Shown: in pieces, positions 1-12,899 of the stretch
Layout of the letters: the number at the start of each line of letters is the position of its first letter
Position numbering within the stretch: position 1 is the stretch's first letter
DNA from: Rhytidiadelphus loreus
Lineage: Eukaryota; Streptophyta; Bryopsida; Hypnales; Hylocomiaceae
Direction of reading: 5' to 3'
DNA length: 64,000 nucleotides
NCBI GenBank assembly: GCA_947034895.1
Contig: OX344765.1
Coordinates: forward strand, 41,421,001 to 41,485,000
Position numbers and translations under genes: made by a program
The notes under the pieces: model-generated
Seen by the model: only the letters and a program-made list of their open reading frames with translations
Told to the model about the DNA's origin: nothing
Databases searched by the model: none

Positions 1-2462
1 AATATAATACATAAGAATTTTTATTTTATTTTTTAGATGCCTACCCTTTCTTATTTTGGGCTTATTGTGGCATAATTTTTGTTCTTGCACATTGATTGAA
101 ATAAAAAATTATATTCCCCAAAAGCTAATCAATTTTCCTATCTTAAAAGGAAGTTTAAAAAAAAAATTGCTAAAGATTGAGGTCATAGGTAATTGCCCAA
201 ACCTTCAACAATCCCGAGGGGACTTTTAGGATTTTAGGGGTTGAATTACCTACATCTTTATTAGAAGTCAAAAGAGGATTCTAGATTCTTTTTTTATGCA
301 TTTTTTGGACATTGTATGAATAAGCAATGAATTCTTAAAGCGTTGAAAATAGGTATATCCAAAAGCAACCCTATGATCTCATGAATAGAAGTAGAATATT
401 TTAGTCAATAGTATATAGGGATTGGTTTATTAAGCCCAGATCATAATTAAATGCAATTACTTTTCTACATATACTCTCATACACTACTTGACTTCTTAGG
501 AACACATAACTACATGTAGTACGAACCCCTAAAGGTCTATTTAACCCTCTTTCTTCTTCTTATAGATTTCAGTAGGTTCTAGTGGTTTAAATTCTAAAGT
601 ATAGTTTGTCAATAATTGGTATATACTACCAAAACTACCCCAAAACAACATGTTCAAAAGCAAGGAACTGTAATCAATTTTTATTAATTTTTAAGAATTT
701 ATAAACCATAGGATCTTATTTTTTTAATAATATTAGGGTTAAAGGTTTAAGATTTAGAGTCTAAAGGCAATGTACATGTGAGAACAATTTGGCAAAATGG
801 CAACAATGCTAGTGTGTGAGCATAGAGACGTGAGCCTACAAGCCTTGAACTTAGTTGTAGGTGCTTATAACATATGTATCTATAACATGGAAATAATCTA
901 TAACATAGGTACCTATAATATAAAACTATGTAACTATAGAAGATGTCTATAATATATATAGATTCTTAGGCTCATAGGCTTATAGATTCTATGTTCACAT
1001 GCTAGCACTCTCCTCATCAAAGTGGAGCAAATTACTTTTTTCAACACACCTAATCTTTGACAATGTGACTTTGTAAGGCTTTCCATACCCTTCAAACTCA
1101 AATTTTCTTTTCTTTATAAGGCAACTTTAGGAAATCAAGATTTGAATAGTAAGAACCTCGAGATTGAATGAAGTATACAAATTTTCAAAGCAAAAGATGT
1201 TTTGTTCCCTCTATCCAATTTTAGACCAGAAACAAAACAAAAAAATACATTGTGTGCTTTGGCAATTATTGTATCTTCATAAAACTTAGATTCTCTCAAC
1301 ATTTATTTGTTTATCTAATCTTCTAAAAAAACCAATGAATAAAAAAAAGATATGATGTTTGGTTTAGTTGTCCAAAATTCTCTAAAACCATTCAACTTAC
1401 AAAGAGCTTAGGGGTTAATGCTTTTGAAATTTTCATTTGGTTCTAGAAAGCATCTAATCATAACGTTTTTTTCATGGTAAATATTTATTTCATGTCATTA
1501 TGATAGATATTGCAATTTAAGTTATATGTTTTTTTTATTCAATTTCAAAGAGGTAGCTAATTTGAATATTTCCTTTTCTTACATTAATCTATAAAATTTG
1601 ATATAATAGCATGATGTATACATATATAGATATTAATCAATTTATTTTGATAATAGAAATGAAAGTTAAGAGGAGTTTGTTTTGATGACATATTTTTTTG
1701 TACAATTAGCATTAGCACATAAAAAATTAGGAATTTAATTTAAAAAAATTTAATCCCTAAAAATCTTTTTTAATTTGAGTCCCTAAAACACAAAAAATTG
1801 CCAATTTGGGGTCAAGATTTATGGATGAATTATTATTTTTTAAATAACAATTATAACTATAATTTAATTTTTACCTCATATAAAACACATTAAAAGTTTT
1901 AATTTAAAATTCTTTACTATTTGTGGGATCTATGTGATTAAAGCATAAAGTGTTTTTTTTCTATTGTGTACCCATGGGTGTAACTTCAAGAAATATGAGA
2001 ATATGTATAATTTAATTCATATCTTTTAGCATGATGTAGATGCTTGGATTGAAAATTAGCACACCCCAAATCAAAATTTGAATTCACTTTGTAGTAGACT
2101 TATACATACACCTTGCAATAAAATGATTCCTTTGCAAAGAATAAAACAAAGACAAAGAGAAATATTCATAAATTCACCAAAATTCCAAAAAAATTGTTCT
2201 AAAATTGAAATGGTAGATTGTTGTAATTAAATAATATAAAATTTTGAAATACAATTTTTGTGACCTAAAAGGTGATTCATTTTGTCCAAGGAACAATTGG
2301 AGTGGCCAAAGAATCTAAATGGAACAATTTTGAAAACAAGTAATAATTAATTGCAATTACCTTATGGCAATTGCAATTGCCAAAAAAACTTTCAAGGATC
2401 AACTCTTCACTAGTCCCTCAATAATTAAAGAAATTTAATCTTTGAGCTCAAAATACTCAATA
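1..2462. other. AT-rich repeat DNA, no gene seen
   Basis: No open frame here resembles a known protein and base composition is strongly AT-rich. Positions about 58-250 hold a diverged plus-strand copy of the dispersed repeat that recurs at 3.9, 8.9, 20.7, 25.7, 26.9 and 30.5 kb; it ends in the family's TTTTAGGGGTTGAATT-type motif. The rest is low-complexity or unrecognised. Confidence 0.6.
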
Positions 2463-2766
2463 CACTACAAGAAAGTGGCCACAAATACAACTTCAATATA
2501 TGACTACCTCGCAGTCATTCTGGACACATGTGATTGCAAAATGATTTGGGGGCCTTGGAGTCATAGTGGACAAGTTGTTTATATACGACTTCTACTTTTA
2601 TTATCACCAACGAACGAAGAAGTGGATGTAGAAATGGATGAACGGTTTAGGGACTTCCAAAGTGGTAAAGAAAAAAGAAGTCTAAGGAAATGACTACTAT
2701 GTTGCTACGTGGCCAGTCATTCTGAAGTCATCCCGTAGTCACGAATGACCCTTTTTTTAATCCTTT

Positions 2767-2955
2767 TCTGAAATCTAGGATTATATTTTGAAATCTAGGA
2801 AATTTGAATATTATTTTTTGAAATCTAGGATTGTATTCTGAAATCTAGGAAATGTGTATTATTTTTTGAAATCTAGGATTGTACTCTAAAATCTAGGAAA
2901 TGTGAATATTCTTTTTCTAAAATCTAGAATTATATTCTAAACTCTAGGAAATGTT
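2767..2955. repeat. Tandem repeat, ~52-bp unit, about 4 copies
   Basis: The phrase TGAAATCTAGGATT followed by TGAAATCTAGGAAAT recurs about every 52 bp, with drift in the later copies (for example CTAAAATCTAGAATT). The array lies inside the CACTA element. No coding potential is seen. Confidence 0.75.
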
Positions 2956-3544
2956 AATATGAGTACACCATACACCATATACAAATACATAATACACAAT
3001 ACGCTATATTTTGCATGTGTCAAATGGCTTTTCAAGCCACTTAGTGTATGAATACAAAGAATTCAAATAACAAGCATTTTATACAAGTAGGGTGGTAGGA
3101 GGCAAGACAAACCATGTGGGATTTGTAAAATGTTGATGCAATAGTAGAGTAGTGACGCAGAAGTCATTATGTAGTCACCTTAGAATAAATCGTAGTCAAA
3201 ATACAGTCGCACAGTTTACTCTCTTTTGACTATGGCCTTTACAATGGAATTGATTAAGTCCACATTGGAAGTTTAACAATGTTGTGAACAAAAACCAATG
3301 GATGAAACATAGACATTGTAAAAGTTATCAACCTAGTTCTATAAAAATTGGAATGAAAAATTGTTTTTCCTATCTCTTAGAGGTGCTAAATGTCATCTAA
3401 ATTTTAGTTTTTGGCCTTTGCATTGTCAATCTAACTTAATTTTTTTAGCTTGTTTTGAAAAAAACATTAATAAATAGAGAAAAAAATCAAAAGAAAAATA
3501 AGTCTCCAAGAGTGCATCATTTTAACCCCTACAGGAGCGAGACC

Positions 3545-4090
3545 CCGAGTAGAAGTAGGTACGAGATAGAAAGCAAAAATAAAAAATATTAATATATTTT
3601 AGATGGAATAAAAATGCACTAATCCCAATGGTAAGATTGTTCTTGCAAGTAAACTCAACCATGCAAATTTTTTTTTTTGAAAAATTGCAAAAATTGCATT
3701 AAAAAATGAATCCTACAAGTTATTTTTTTCAAGAAGTTTCTCTAACTGCTTGAAAAATCACAATGTTCATAACAAATCTAAATGAAATGAATCAAAGCTT
3801 TCCAGATACACAAAAATATAATCTATGAGGAAACAAATTCAAAAAAGAAATTCAAATTTTTGCAAATTTTTTTTTACTGCCCCTCGTACCTTGTTTTGAG
3901 CTTATTTGGTCATAATTTTTGTTCTTGGGCACCAATTGTGAGAAACATTATATTCCTAGGAAGCTAATCAACTTTTCTATCTTCAAGAAAAGTTTCAAAA
4001 AATGAGGACAGAATTTCAGCCCATAGGTACCTACTTGAAATCCCATTTGTCCCCCAAAGGGACAATGGTCCTTTAGGGGTTAATTTGAAT
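3545..4090 (+). repeat. Dispersed repeat family (DR1), copy nested in CACTA element
   Basis: Two modules are visible in order. A 5' module contains AATGGTAAGATTGTTCTTGC and an AAGCTTTCCAGATACAC-like stretch. A 3' module contains GTCATAATTTTTGTTCTTGG, a stretch like AAGCTAATCAACTTTTC, and ends GGTCCTTTAGGGGTTAAT. The same modules in the same order occur at 20.4-20.9 and 26.6-27.1 kb, and inverted at 25.7-26.3 and 30.5-31.0 kb. No terminal repeats or coding frame were found, so the element class is unknown. Confidence 0.7.
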
Positions 4091-4953
4091 AGAAAATAAT
4101 AGGAAAATTTAGAAAAAATAGAGTAGACTATAAATTATTAGGAAGATTAAAAAGCATTAAAACAATGATGAAGAAAAAGGAAAATTTGCAAAAATGAATA
4201 AGAGGAAATAAGATTGACAAAAGAAAGAAGGAAGAAATTACAATAGTCCAAAATGGTAATATAGTCACCTTAGAGTAAATTGCAGTTGAAAATAGAGATA
4301 AAAGACAAAGACAAGAGACAAGGGGTTATAAAGACAAGAGTTAATGAAAATAATATGGACTCCAAAAAAGTAGGGATAATACCACAAAGAAGATTATGGG
4401 TAATAAAAAAAATAGAGAAGAGGAACCAAAAATAGGGATCGTGAAAAAAAAAAATCCATGCATGGGAAAAAAATAAGAGAGGCACTTTCCAAAAATACTT
4501 CTACAATTTCTGTCTTAAATGGAAGAGGAAATTCATGCCACAGTAAAAGAAAAGTACATTAAAAGAAATAAAGCACCCCGTCTTTAAGGAAATGCCAAAG
4601 TAAGTTGTCAAATCATACTGAAGTCATTGAGAAGTGACTTTGTAGTCACAAACAAGTGACTCGCAGTGACAATGTATGACTCCTTGTTACTTTGGCATGA
4701 CTATGGACTTTTCGTCGGATGTTTGGCGGCATTTTGGACAGACTTCAGACGATGAAACCTTGGCATTTTGAAACCGCTCATCCTGTAGTCATGCCCACAA
4801 CTCCTGTAGTCATGTCCGCGACTCCCGAATGACTCGGAACTTATAGAGCCAAAAAATCCAGTGCAATTAGGGAGCCGTAGTCATTGTTTAGTTGCATCAG
4901 ACACGTAGTCATTTTTCCGCAGTCGCAAAATAGCCCAATTTCTTGTAGTGATA

Positions 4954-7900
4954 ATTCATAGAAAATGAACCCAAATATACATGTGCGTCCAAGTTGCATT
5001 TTTAGATTAGCAACAAAAACTGCACCTTAAAAAATAATTTGTAGTTATAAAAAGGTCAATAATCAAATTGTAGCAAAAACCTCAAAAATCATGATTTGAT
5101 TTTAAGTTTTTTCCAAGGATTAAGATTGAATGAAAGACATGTCATTTGTTACTAACACATATTTACCATTGCAATTGACATTTTTCTAATTTCATATCAT
5201 AGTTATTAGTAATTCAACATTCTCTATCATTTTAATCATATACATCTTTCCATTTAATTTTGTTTCTAGATGAATAAAAAATTAATGTTTTCTACTCATA
5301 AATGTTTTTTAAATATGAAAAACTAAATTTTGAAGAAATGTGAGGCTTCTATTACCTCATTATTTTAGAGGTGAAGAAAAAATGTATTTTCTACCCACTT
5401 CCGATGCGTATATGCATATAAAGAAAAAACTCTTAATTCATATTGAATTTAAGAAAAAGGTTAAATCAAAATATTTTTTGAACTTTACATATTATCTTTT
5501 TTCTAAAGAAAGTCTTGATGTTTCGTTGTCGAGTAGAGAGGCCTTGCCTTGGGAAAACATGGGGTTCATGGTTGCAACTGGAATTGGCTCAAGATACGGA
5601 AGATCCCAAAATCAAATATACCCATAAAAATGCTCAAATAAACCCCATAATTTGCCTCATAATCATGCTCATATAACCCCCATCATGAACCATATAGATC
5701 AAATAAAGTATCACATGTTTAAATACAAAAGTGGTGTGAGTTGTGCATAAATCGTACAAAGGCCTCCAAAAGTGTACCCGACACTAATATGAGTGCCAAA
5801 TCCTCTTCAAAAGTTCAAATTGAGAGTATGATATTTCTCTAGAAAGTTAACACAAAAAACTACAATCCCTTCAAATTTCAACTCAAAAGCTCATACTATC
5901 CGACTTTTATAGCTAGTCAAAGTTTACTCTCTTCAACTCAAAAGCAACTCATTACTACTTCACTTCCAAGCCCATAACCTTTTCATCCTAACTCCAAACC
6001 AAAAGAATGATAGATTTTTGGAAAACTAACAACTCAATAAACAACCATGTCGAATCTCAAAAGCAACAATCTCCTAATCAGATAGATATGATCTTTCAAA
6101 AATTCTACCTTCAAACTTCATGACAAATTTCCCTCTCTCACTCCATCAAGCATAACTTTCACACAAAAACTCCAATTTGAGAGAGTGATAGGTTTTGGAA
6201 TCACCAAAACAAAATGAACATCTTCCTAAATTTTCATAGTCAAACTCCCCATGTAAAAGTGCTCTTCTCCTCTGAACACACGACTCTCCTAAACTAACTT
6301 AGAGGTGGAAGAAGAAGAGCCTTTACCTCATCCACCACTTCAACCTCCATGCCATCCACCTAAGCAAGTGGATTTTGACCTCTAAAATGCCATATGAACT
6401 ATCTTTCATCCATTGGCCATCCTTTTATCTCTATAACTCTATCTTTATCCCTACATGGACTTCTAATCCATTTAAAATCAAACAAAAGGTAAAACAAGCT
6501 TCACCTTTCGTTTTTAACAATTCTAACCAAACAAAATAAAATTTCAAAACATCTCTAAGTATAAGAATATAAGAACTAGGATTAAATAGTTGTTTAACAG
6601 AGGTAAAAAAAATTAGAATTCAAGAGGATTATAACTCCAAATGTCTCTTGAAACTCCAATGAAAAAAAACCCTCCGCTTTGACACACAATTAGATAATTC
6701 ATATAGTGTACACATATACGACGCAACATCATTGTGAAAGAATTTTAAAGATTGCTTCATAAACTTTTGTAGTGTTTTGAGGTTCAAAAATGCTTCTAAA
6801 TATATATTTTTAAATCAAGGCTAAAATCTTCATTTATTTTTGTTCTTTAACAAATTCAATGATAGGATCTTTTAGTTAACTTGTTTGAATAAATCCTCCT
6901 AAAATTACAGAGTAAAAATTTCCACCAAATTGCAAAATAGTAGTGCCTAAAATTGTAACAATTAGATTTATCTAGTCCATCATAAAGCTGAAGTCTTGAA
7001 GTTATAAACTCTATGAGGAATATAGGAACTTCATGTAATAATATTCTTTAATTATTATAAATATAATTTAGAATATATCTATTTCAAGTATGGAACTTAT
7101 TGTCCTTAAAAATATACCTTAGATATGGTAATGTGGTTACCAAATAACTCAAAGAGTGCCCTCTTTGAGAAGTACAAGTGTCCTTTGAATTGTGTATTTT
7201 AGTTGAAATCAATTGGAAAATGAATTGAAAGTAAAATATTGAAAAAAAAAATTTGTTCATCTTCAAGATTGTATTTAGGAGAAGATGGTATTCAAAGAAA
7301 GAAAAACCTACATTGTTAATGACTCTGACATAAAATTGAGAAATGCTAATTCCAATAGTGATAAATAAAAAATATATTCTAGTGATGACCTTTAGGTCAA
7401 AACTAGTTTAGGAGATAATTGTTTTAAATCTTGTATATCTATATCTATTTCTATATTGAAAAACTTAGGGTGCACTGGGTGTGAATAGACATGACCAAAG
7501 TCATGAAACAAAGCTTAAAAATTGAAGCCATGACTCGATTCATGGCCAAAGTTATGGAAAAAAAGCCATGATCAAAAAATAATGTCAAAGGAAGCCACAA
7601 CTATTGCATCAAATAATTTGTGTGGCCTTTTATATTCTAAACAACATTTTGTGTTGTATTTTAGTATGGTCATTTATCTTCTATTGTTTACATTTATAGA
7701 TATTAAATATAAAAAAATCCAAGAAGATTTTTTTTGAAGCTAAATATTTGAATACATATCAATTTTATGAATAAAATAGATTAAATTTTGAGAGGTCAAC
7801 AGAAATTTGTTGATGATCAATGCGACCAAAACAACAGATCGAACCTGATTTTCTACTAGTGATACTTCTTTTTCTTTGTAATTAGATATTCTTGAGGGGA

Positions 7901-8505
7901 TTTGGATTGGGTTGTAGAGTTTCCAAACGGTTTTATTGTAGGGTATATAGTTTAGTAGTCATTTTTTTATGCTTGGCATTTTGTTTAATAGCGATTTTTT
8001 AATCTACAATTTCTAGATCAACCTCTTTGTTCTTTGACAACCACGAGCCATCATGTACCATCCATGATTTGTTGATGCTACACAAAAGGCACTTGCTTCT
8101 TGAAATTAAGGCCTGATTGTTCTATTGTTGAGCCATGAGAGTGTCTTGTATTAGTACGTCAACATGATACAATAGCCCAACGGCCCTTGTGCTAATTCTT
8201 CACAATAGTGTATGCCACAAACATTGCATTTCATATCTTGCTAAAAATGGTGGTTTACGTTGCCTCTTAGATGAAAATGCATATGTGGAAGTGCCTCGAT
8301 GATGGGAGATTTATTATGCTCACCAAGGACGGTAATGACTACCATTCTTTTGAGGCTCTAATATTTGTATGAAAATCTACAAAATATAGAACAACCCCCT
8401 CAAAATTATCATCTTCTTGAACCATATTTGTAATATTTTCCAAAATAAAATATTAAAATCTTGAGCGGGTTATTATTTTTTGTATAGAGAGAAGTGGAGC
8501 CTCAG
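4954..8505. other. AT-rich DNA, no gene seen
   Basis: The frames here are short and of low complexity. A fragment at about 7,790-7,861 (ending TTTTCTACTAGTG) matches the right end of the CACTAGTAG-type MITE that is complete at 21.4 kb; its left end was not found. Nothing else is recognised. Confidence 0.5.
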
Positions 8506-8506
8506 T

Positions 8507-8542
<36 letters not shown>

Positions 8543-8553
8543 TATTATTATTT
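8506..8553. repeat. (ATA)n microsatellite
   Basis: A run of ATA/TAA triplets passes into its mirror form ATTATTATT, giving a short AT-only inverted repeat. Confidence 0.9.
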
Positions 8554-8854
8554 TATTTGAAAATTTTAAATATTGAATTAAAAAATGACATTACTTTGAG
8601 TTCATAAATTGCCTCAAAGCAAAACTCTTCATAACTTTCATTATATTAGTTGGGAAGGAATGGTTCAAAACTTTTTGTGTATTTTTTTATACTATATGAT
8701 ATATCCAATAAAAATTAATTAATTAATTTTAAAAATATGATTAAAACTAATATGATTAACCTCTAAAGTCCCAAGGCCTTTTTTTTAATCAAATTCCACT
8801 TAAAATTGTCTGTTGTATTGCAAAGTGCAAAAAACTTTAGAAATTATTTTTCTC

Positions 8855-9030
8855 CCTTGCATTAATTCAAATAAAATTTATATTTCCAAAAAGCTAATGT
8901 ATTTTCCTATCTTCACGAAAAGTTTAAAAAAACCACAACAAAAATTCACACCATAGGAACTTACCTAAAATCCAATTTATTCCCTAAGGAGATAATGGCA
9001 ATATGGGACTTTAGGGGTTAATTTATTTTT
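8855..9030 (+). repeat. Dispersed repeat DR1, 3' module
   Basis: It shares AAAAAGCTAATGTATTTTCC, the phrase CACCATAGGAACTTACC and the closing GGGACTTTAGGGGTTAATTT with the copies at 58-250 and 3,896-4,085. No coding frame. Confidence 0.65.
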
Positions 9031-9732
9031 TATTTATTTTCCTTACTTTGTCATAGAAATTGAAAAAAACTAATAGCTTTTGTAATATTTATCAAAATGA
9101 TTTGAAATAAACCCTTAGATATAGATCATGATTAGAGAAATGTGCTGCTAAATTTCTAATGTATAATATCAATAGAATTTGCCTAAACTCTCTTAAAGTT
9201 TAAAGACTACCCCCCAAAGACAGTGAGACAACCCACTTAGCATGATTGGCTTGAAAGATAATGTAGATGACTGTCATTGCCACAATTAAGTTAAAATGTA
9301 AATATCTACCACCTATTTTGAAGTAATTGATTTTGTACTTCTTTCCATCACCAAAGTACTTGATGGTCTTTGATTCCAAATAAACATTAGATGAGGTTTG
9401 AGGCTTTCGAGAGCCTTTGAGTTCCTAACTATGAAATTTGTCTCAACTTCGTTGGGAATACTGCCAGCTGCGAAGTTTGACGTTGTGAAGACAGTGCCAC
9501 ATCATTTTCTGGAAAAAAAAAACTTTTTTTTTCAACTTCTTTTTGTATTTTACAAATTTTAATTTTCTTTTCTTTTTTAAAAACTTTTGACCACACCGCG
9601 TTTATTTATTGAAATACTGCCGTGGGAACATCATTAGGAACATTAGTCCATGGGAACATTAGTTCAACTTTTGATCTAGGCACCCGATTGGAAAAAAAAT
9701 GATATTCCCACTAAGTAGGTACATGTTCACAC

Positions 9733-9950
9733 CTTGTGTCAAAATTTGAAGAACATTTGTTAAAAAAATGACTTTATACGTACCTACCCGAGAGATCACA
9801 TGCATACATTCAACGGTCATTCAATCCTTTAGGGGTTAAATTTCTCCTAAAGACTAAACCATGTAGTCAAATAATCTGAAATTTTTTGAGGTACTCACTT
9901 TCAATGTGAACTTCAAGATCCTAAGTTTACAATCTATCCGATCTCAACCT
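9733..9950 (+). repeat. Direct repeat copy 1 (~215 bp)
   Basis: It begins CACCTTGTGTCAAAATTTGA and ends near CAATCTATCCGATCTCAACC. A copy of roughly 85-90% identity by eye lies at 12,628-12,850 in the same orientation, and diverged pieces occur at 22.39-22.49 and 22.72-22.81 kb. Both main copies contain TCCTTTAGGGGTTAA. Confidence 0.75.
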
Positions 9951-12249
9951 TGTGCGAGACCTTGTGGAATTTTTAAAAGTTGAGTGGCGTAGTATAGTTC
10001 ACTCTTCATTTTGGAGGGTACAATTTGGGCATGGACTAAAAAGTCAGTCAACCAATGTGATTCTTGCCCACTTGAGAAAAGGGCAAATCACCCTCGAAAA
10101 GGGCAAATCCCAGGAGCTCAAAGAGAAGACAAGTGTCCCATTCTTGTTTTTTTTACAAACACTACTCTCATTTTAGTGATTGCCATGCATTGCAAGCTCT
10201 ACTATGAATTGAAAAATGCTTAGAATGTTGTGATATTTTAGATGAGCATTGGCTCAACTTTCTTGTCTTTTAAAGAGCATAAAATGGTCATCATTGAGAA
10301 TTATTCTCACTAAGATATGCTCCTTGAATATGCTTTGCCTTGTTTTTTCATTGACCCAAATAAAAATTCAAACTTAACTTCTAATGGACTGAGGTACATT
10401 TTAGGTAGAATTGAGAAAAAACGATTTTTTTTTTTTTTTTCAAAATTAAATTGTACAAATTTGTAATAGCCTACTATGTAAATGTGTGGAAAATGTTTTA
10501 GAAACTTTGACAGCACGGATTGAAAGATTATAATGTTTGAAGTTAAAAGAATTTTTTTCCCCCACTATACCTAATTGGAAGAAAAAATTATATTCCTACT
10601 AGGGGGGCACAATGGCACATGTTCAAAAGCACACTACAATTGTCTAAAATCATAGTCACGATAGAATTTCTACATAGGATGAAAGTTGGAGTCAATTTTC
10701 CTATAGCTTTTGTCAATTTTTGTTATAAAAAAAAGAATTGAAGTCTTACATCTTGTCTATACTGAAAATTGCACAACAAAAAGTGACTTTCATCTATTAA
10801 TTTAATGTATGGAGTACAAACATTTAATGTTTGTACTGTCATAAATTCAGCTCTAGCATTATTGTACTTATTGTGTCAAGTTTAGGGGGTCATTCTTGCA
10901 ATTTAAAGAGATAAATTCAATGCTTTAATGTTTAATAATAATTTCTTAGCACTTAATTAGGGTTTGGAGAAGTGGAGAACTTTATAAGAAAATATCCTTA
11001 CAAATATGTGATTTTAGTACAAGGTCTAAATTTTGACTTTAAAGTGTATATTTTAAATTTTAAATTTCAAAATCTATCAAAAAATCTTTTGATTGAGATG
11101 GGCCAACTTTGAATTTTGATATAAATGACATTTTGACTCCTTTTACTACCAATTTAGAAACATTTTATACGAATTTTGGTACATTTTGTATCAATATGTG
11201 GGTGATTGCAAGAAAGACCATTAGAGAAATTCTAGGGTCTCTAGAGTGCTGTCTCATGGTGACAAACCAAGCTATTTCAAGCTTGGTCTATCACCCCCCA
11301 AAGTGCCGCACCTTTGGTGTCAGCCAAGGTGAATATCTCAAAATCTGTCAGTTTTTGCAATTTATTTTAGCTTCAGATTTAAAAAAAAATCAATTTTATA
11401 TTCATTAATTTATATTTCTGCGTTGTTGCCACTACAAATTCAAGTAGGCGAAAATAGGAAGAAAACGATTTTTTTTGCAACCCCCCTTCAAATTTCAGGG
11501 TCCCTTAAGGACTGCTGGAGCAACCTTGTGGAGGCCTCATTTTTTCTCTAATGCTAACTCAAAAGGCATGAGATTGATTATTTTTCATAAATTTTGAAAA
11601 ATAATTTTATAATTAAATGTCAATTTAGGTTATTTAGCTAATTTGTTACACTTTGTGGTTTATGGTTTTGTAGTACTGTGAGGACCCAAAAATTATGATG
11701 TTCATTTGAATTTTTTGTGGGATATTCCCACACTAGTTGAGCATGTGCCCACCAAAGGGCATTTAAAAAAACACAATTCTTTGTCCTCAACATGAGTGCA
11801 AATAGGGGTCCCTTGCAAATAGCACTTTGAACATTCATGATGGTTTCAACTTCTAGTTTTTGGTGAAATGTAATCACTATTAAGTCTTTACAAATGGCCA
11901 ATTTTTATTTATTTTTTATTCATGATTTTCTAATTATTATTAATTTATATTTAATTTTATCTACTTTCAGTGACAAATTGTCATTTTTTTCAAATAGTAC
12001 TATTTCAGTTCTTTTAAATAGTCCGAGAAATAGTCAAAAGTACCATTGGTCGGTGATTTTTCAGATCAACAGCTGAGATTGTTCCGTTTTGTAGTACTCA
12101 TAGTATTGAGCGTAAAAAATCATAGTTTTGGCAGAACGATAACCAAAATCATTCGCTCTTTTTTGCAATCACCTATGTATACATTTTGTACTAGTTTTTA
12201 CTAGTTCATATTTTTAGCAGGGGGATGACTGTAGTGTGTAATCACCAAC

Positions 12250-12640
12250 CTTGCAAGGCTATCTTGTGACTCTTGTCTGACACGATTTTGGGTTTGGTGA
12301 CGTGTTGGACGTCTAATGTCGCGTGTCTGATAGACAATGTGTCGAATAAGCCTATCTATAAGCATCTAATAAGGTCATCAACCACACACTTAGATAATTT
12401 TAAATCTCACTATAATTATGAACTCAAATTTAAAATGTAATGTGTTTATCACCTTGAGACACTTTAGTAAAGTGAGATTTGAATGTGTCAAGTTAACGAG
12501 CCAATAGAGTCATTTATTTGAAAGTCAACCTTGAAGTTGACCTATTGGACGTCACGAGGGCTCTCCTAGACATTGTCTGACGTTTGTTTGTCACGTTGTC
12601 GCGATGTCTGCCAAAACAACCATGTCACCTTGTGTCAAAA
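12250..12640 (+). repeat. Dispersed repeat with GTC/GAC-rich motifs
   Basis: Segments such as TTGTCTGACACGATTTTGGG and GTCTGACGTTTGTTTGTC reappear inverted elsewhere in the window: 12.25-12.37 kb matches 31.67-31.78 kb, and 12.52-12.62 kb matches 25.12-25.20 kb, both on the minus strand. This implies a mobile family of at least 400 bp. No protein frame or terminal repeat was found. Confidence 0.55.
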
Positions 12641-12850
12641 TTTGAAGGACATCTGTTAAAAAATGACTTCATACGCACCTACCTAAGAGATCACATGCAT
12701 ACGTTCAACGGTCATTCAATCCTTTAGGGGTTAATATCTTCTAAAGAGTAAAGACTAAACCATGCAATCAAACCATCTAAATTTTTTTGAGGTGCTCGCT
12801 CTCAATGTGAACTTCAACATCCTAAGGTTACAATCTATCCGATCTCAACA
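12628..12850 (+). repeat. Direct repeat copy 2 (~220 bp)
   Basis: It matches 9,733-9,950, starting CACCTTGTGTCAAAATTTGA and passing through AGAGATCACATGCATACGTT to CAATCTATCCGATCTCAAC. It directly follows the GTC/GAC-rich repeat and ends at the edge of the GC-richer island. Confidence 0.75.
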
Positions 12851-12899
12851 GAAAATGAGCAAACTAATTGGATTCATTGAGGTGTTAAGCCTAAATTCA

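Larger units (their letters stand above)
2463..4950. mobile_element. Non-autonomous CACTA (En/Spm) DNA transposon, 2,488 bp
   Basis: The element begins CACTACAAGAAAG and ends AATTTCTTGTAGTG, so the termini are inverted copies of CACTACAAGAAA. It is flanked on both sides by the 3-bp duplication ATA (2460-2462 and 4951-4953), which is diagnostic for CACTA elements. Subterminal zones (2,500-2,750, 3,150-3,240 and 4,610-4,930) carry many copies of GTAGTCA / TGACTAC in both orientations, as expected for transposase-binding repeats. No transposase-like frame is present, so movement would depend on a partner element. The inside holds a tandem repeat at 2.77-2.96 kb and a copy of the dispersed repeat at 3.5-4.1 kb. 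Confidence 0.87.
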
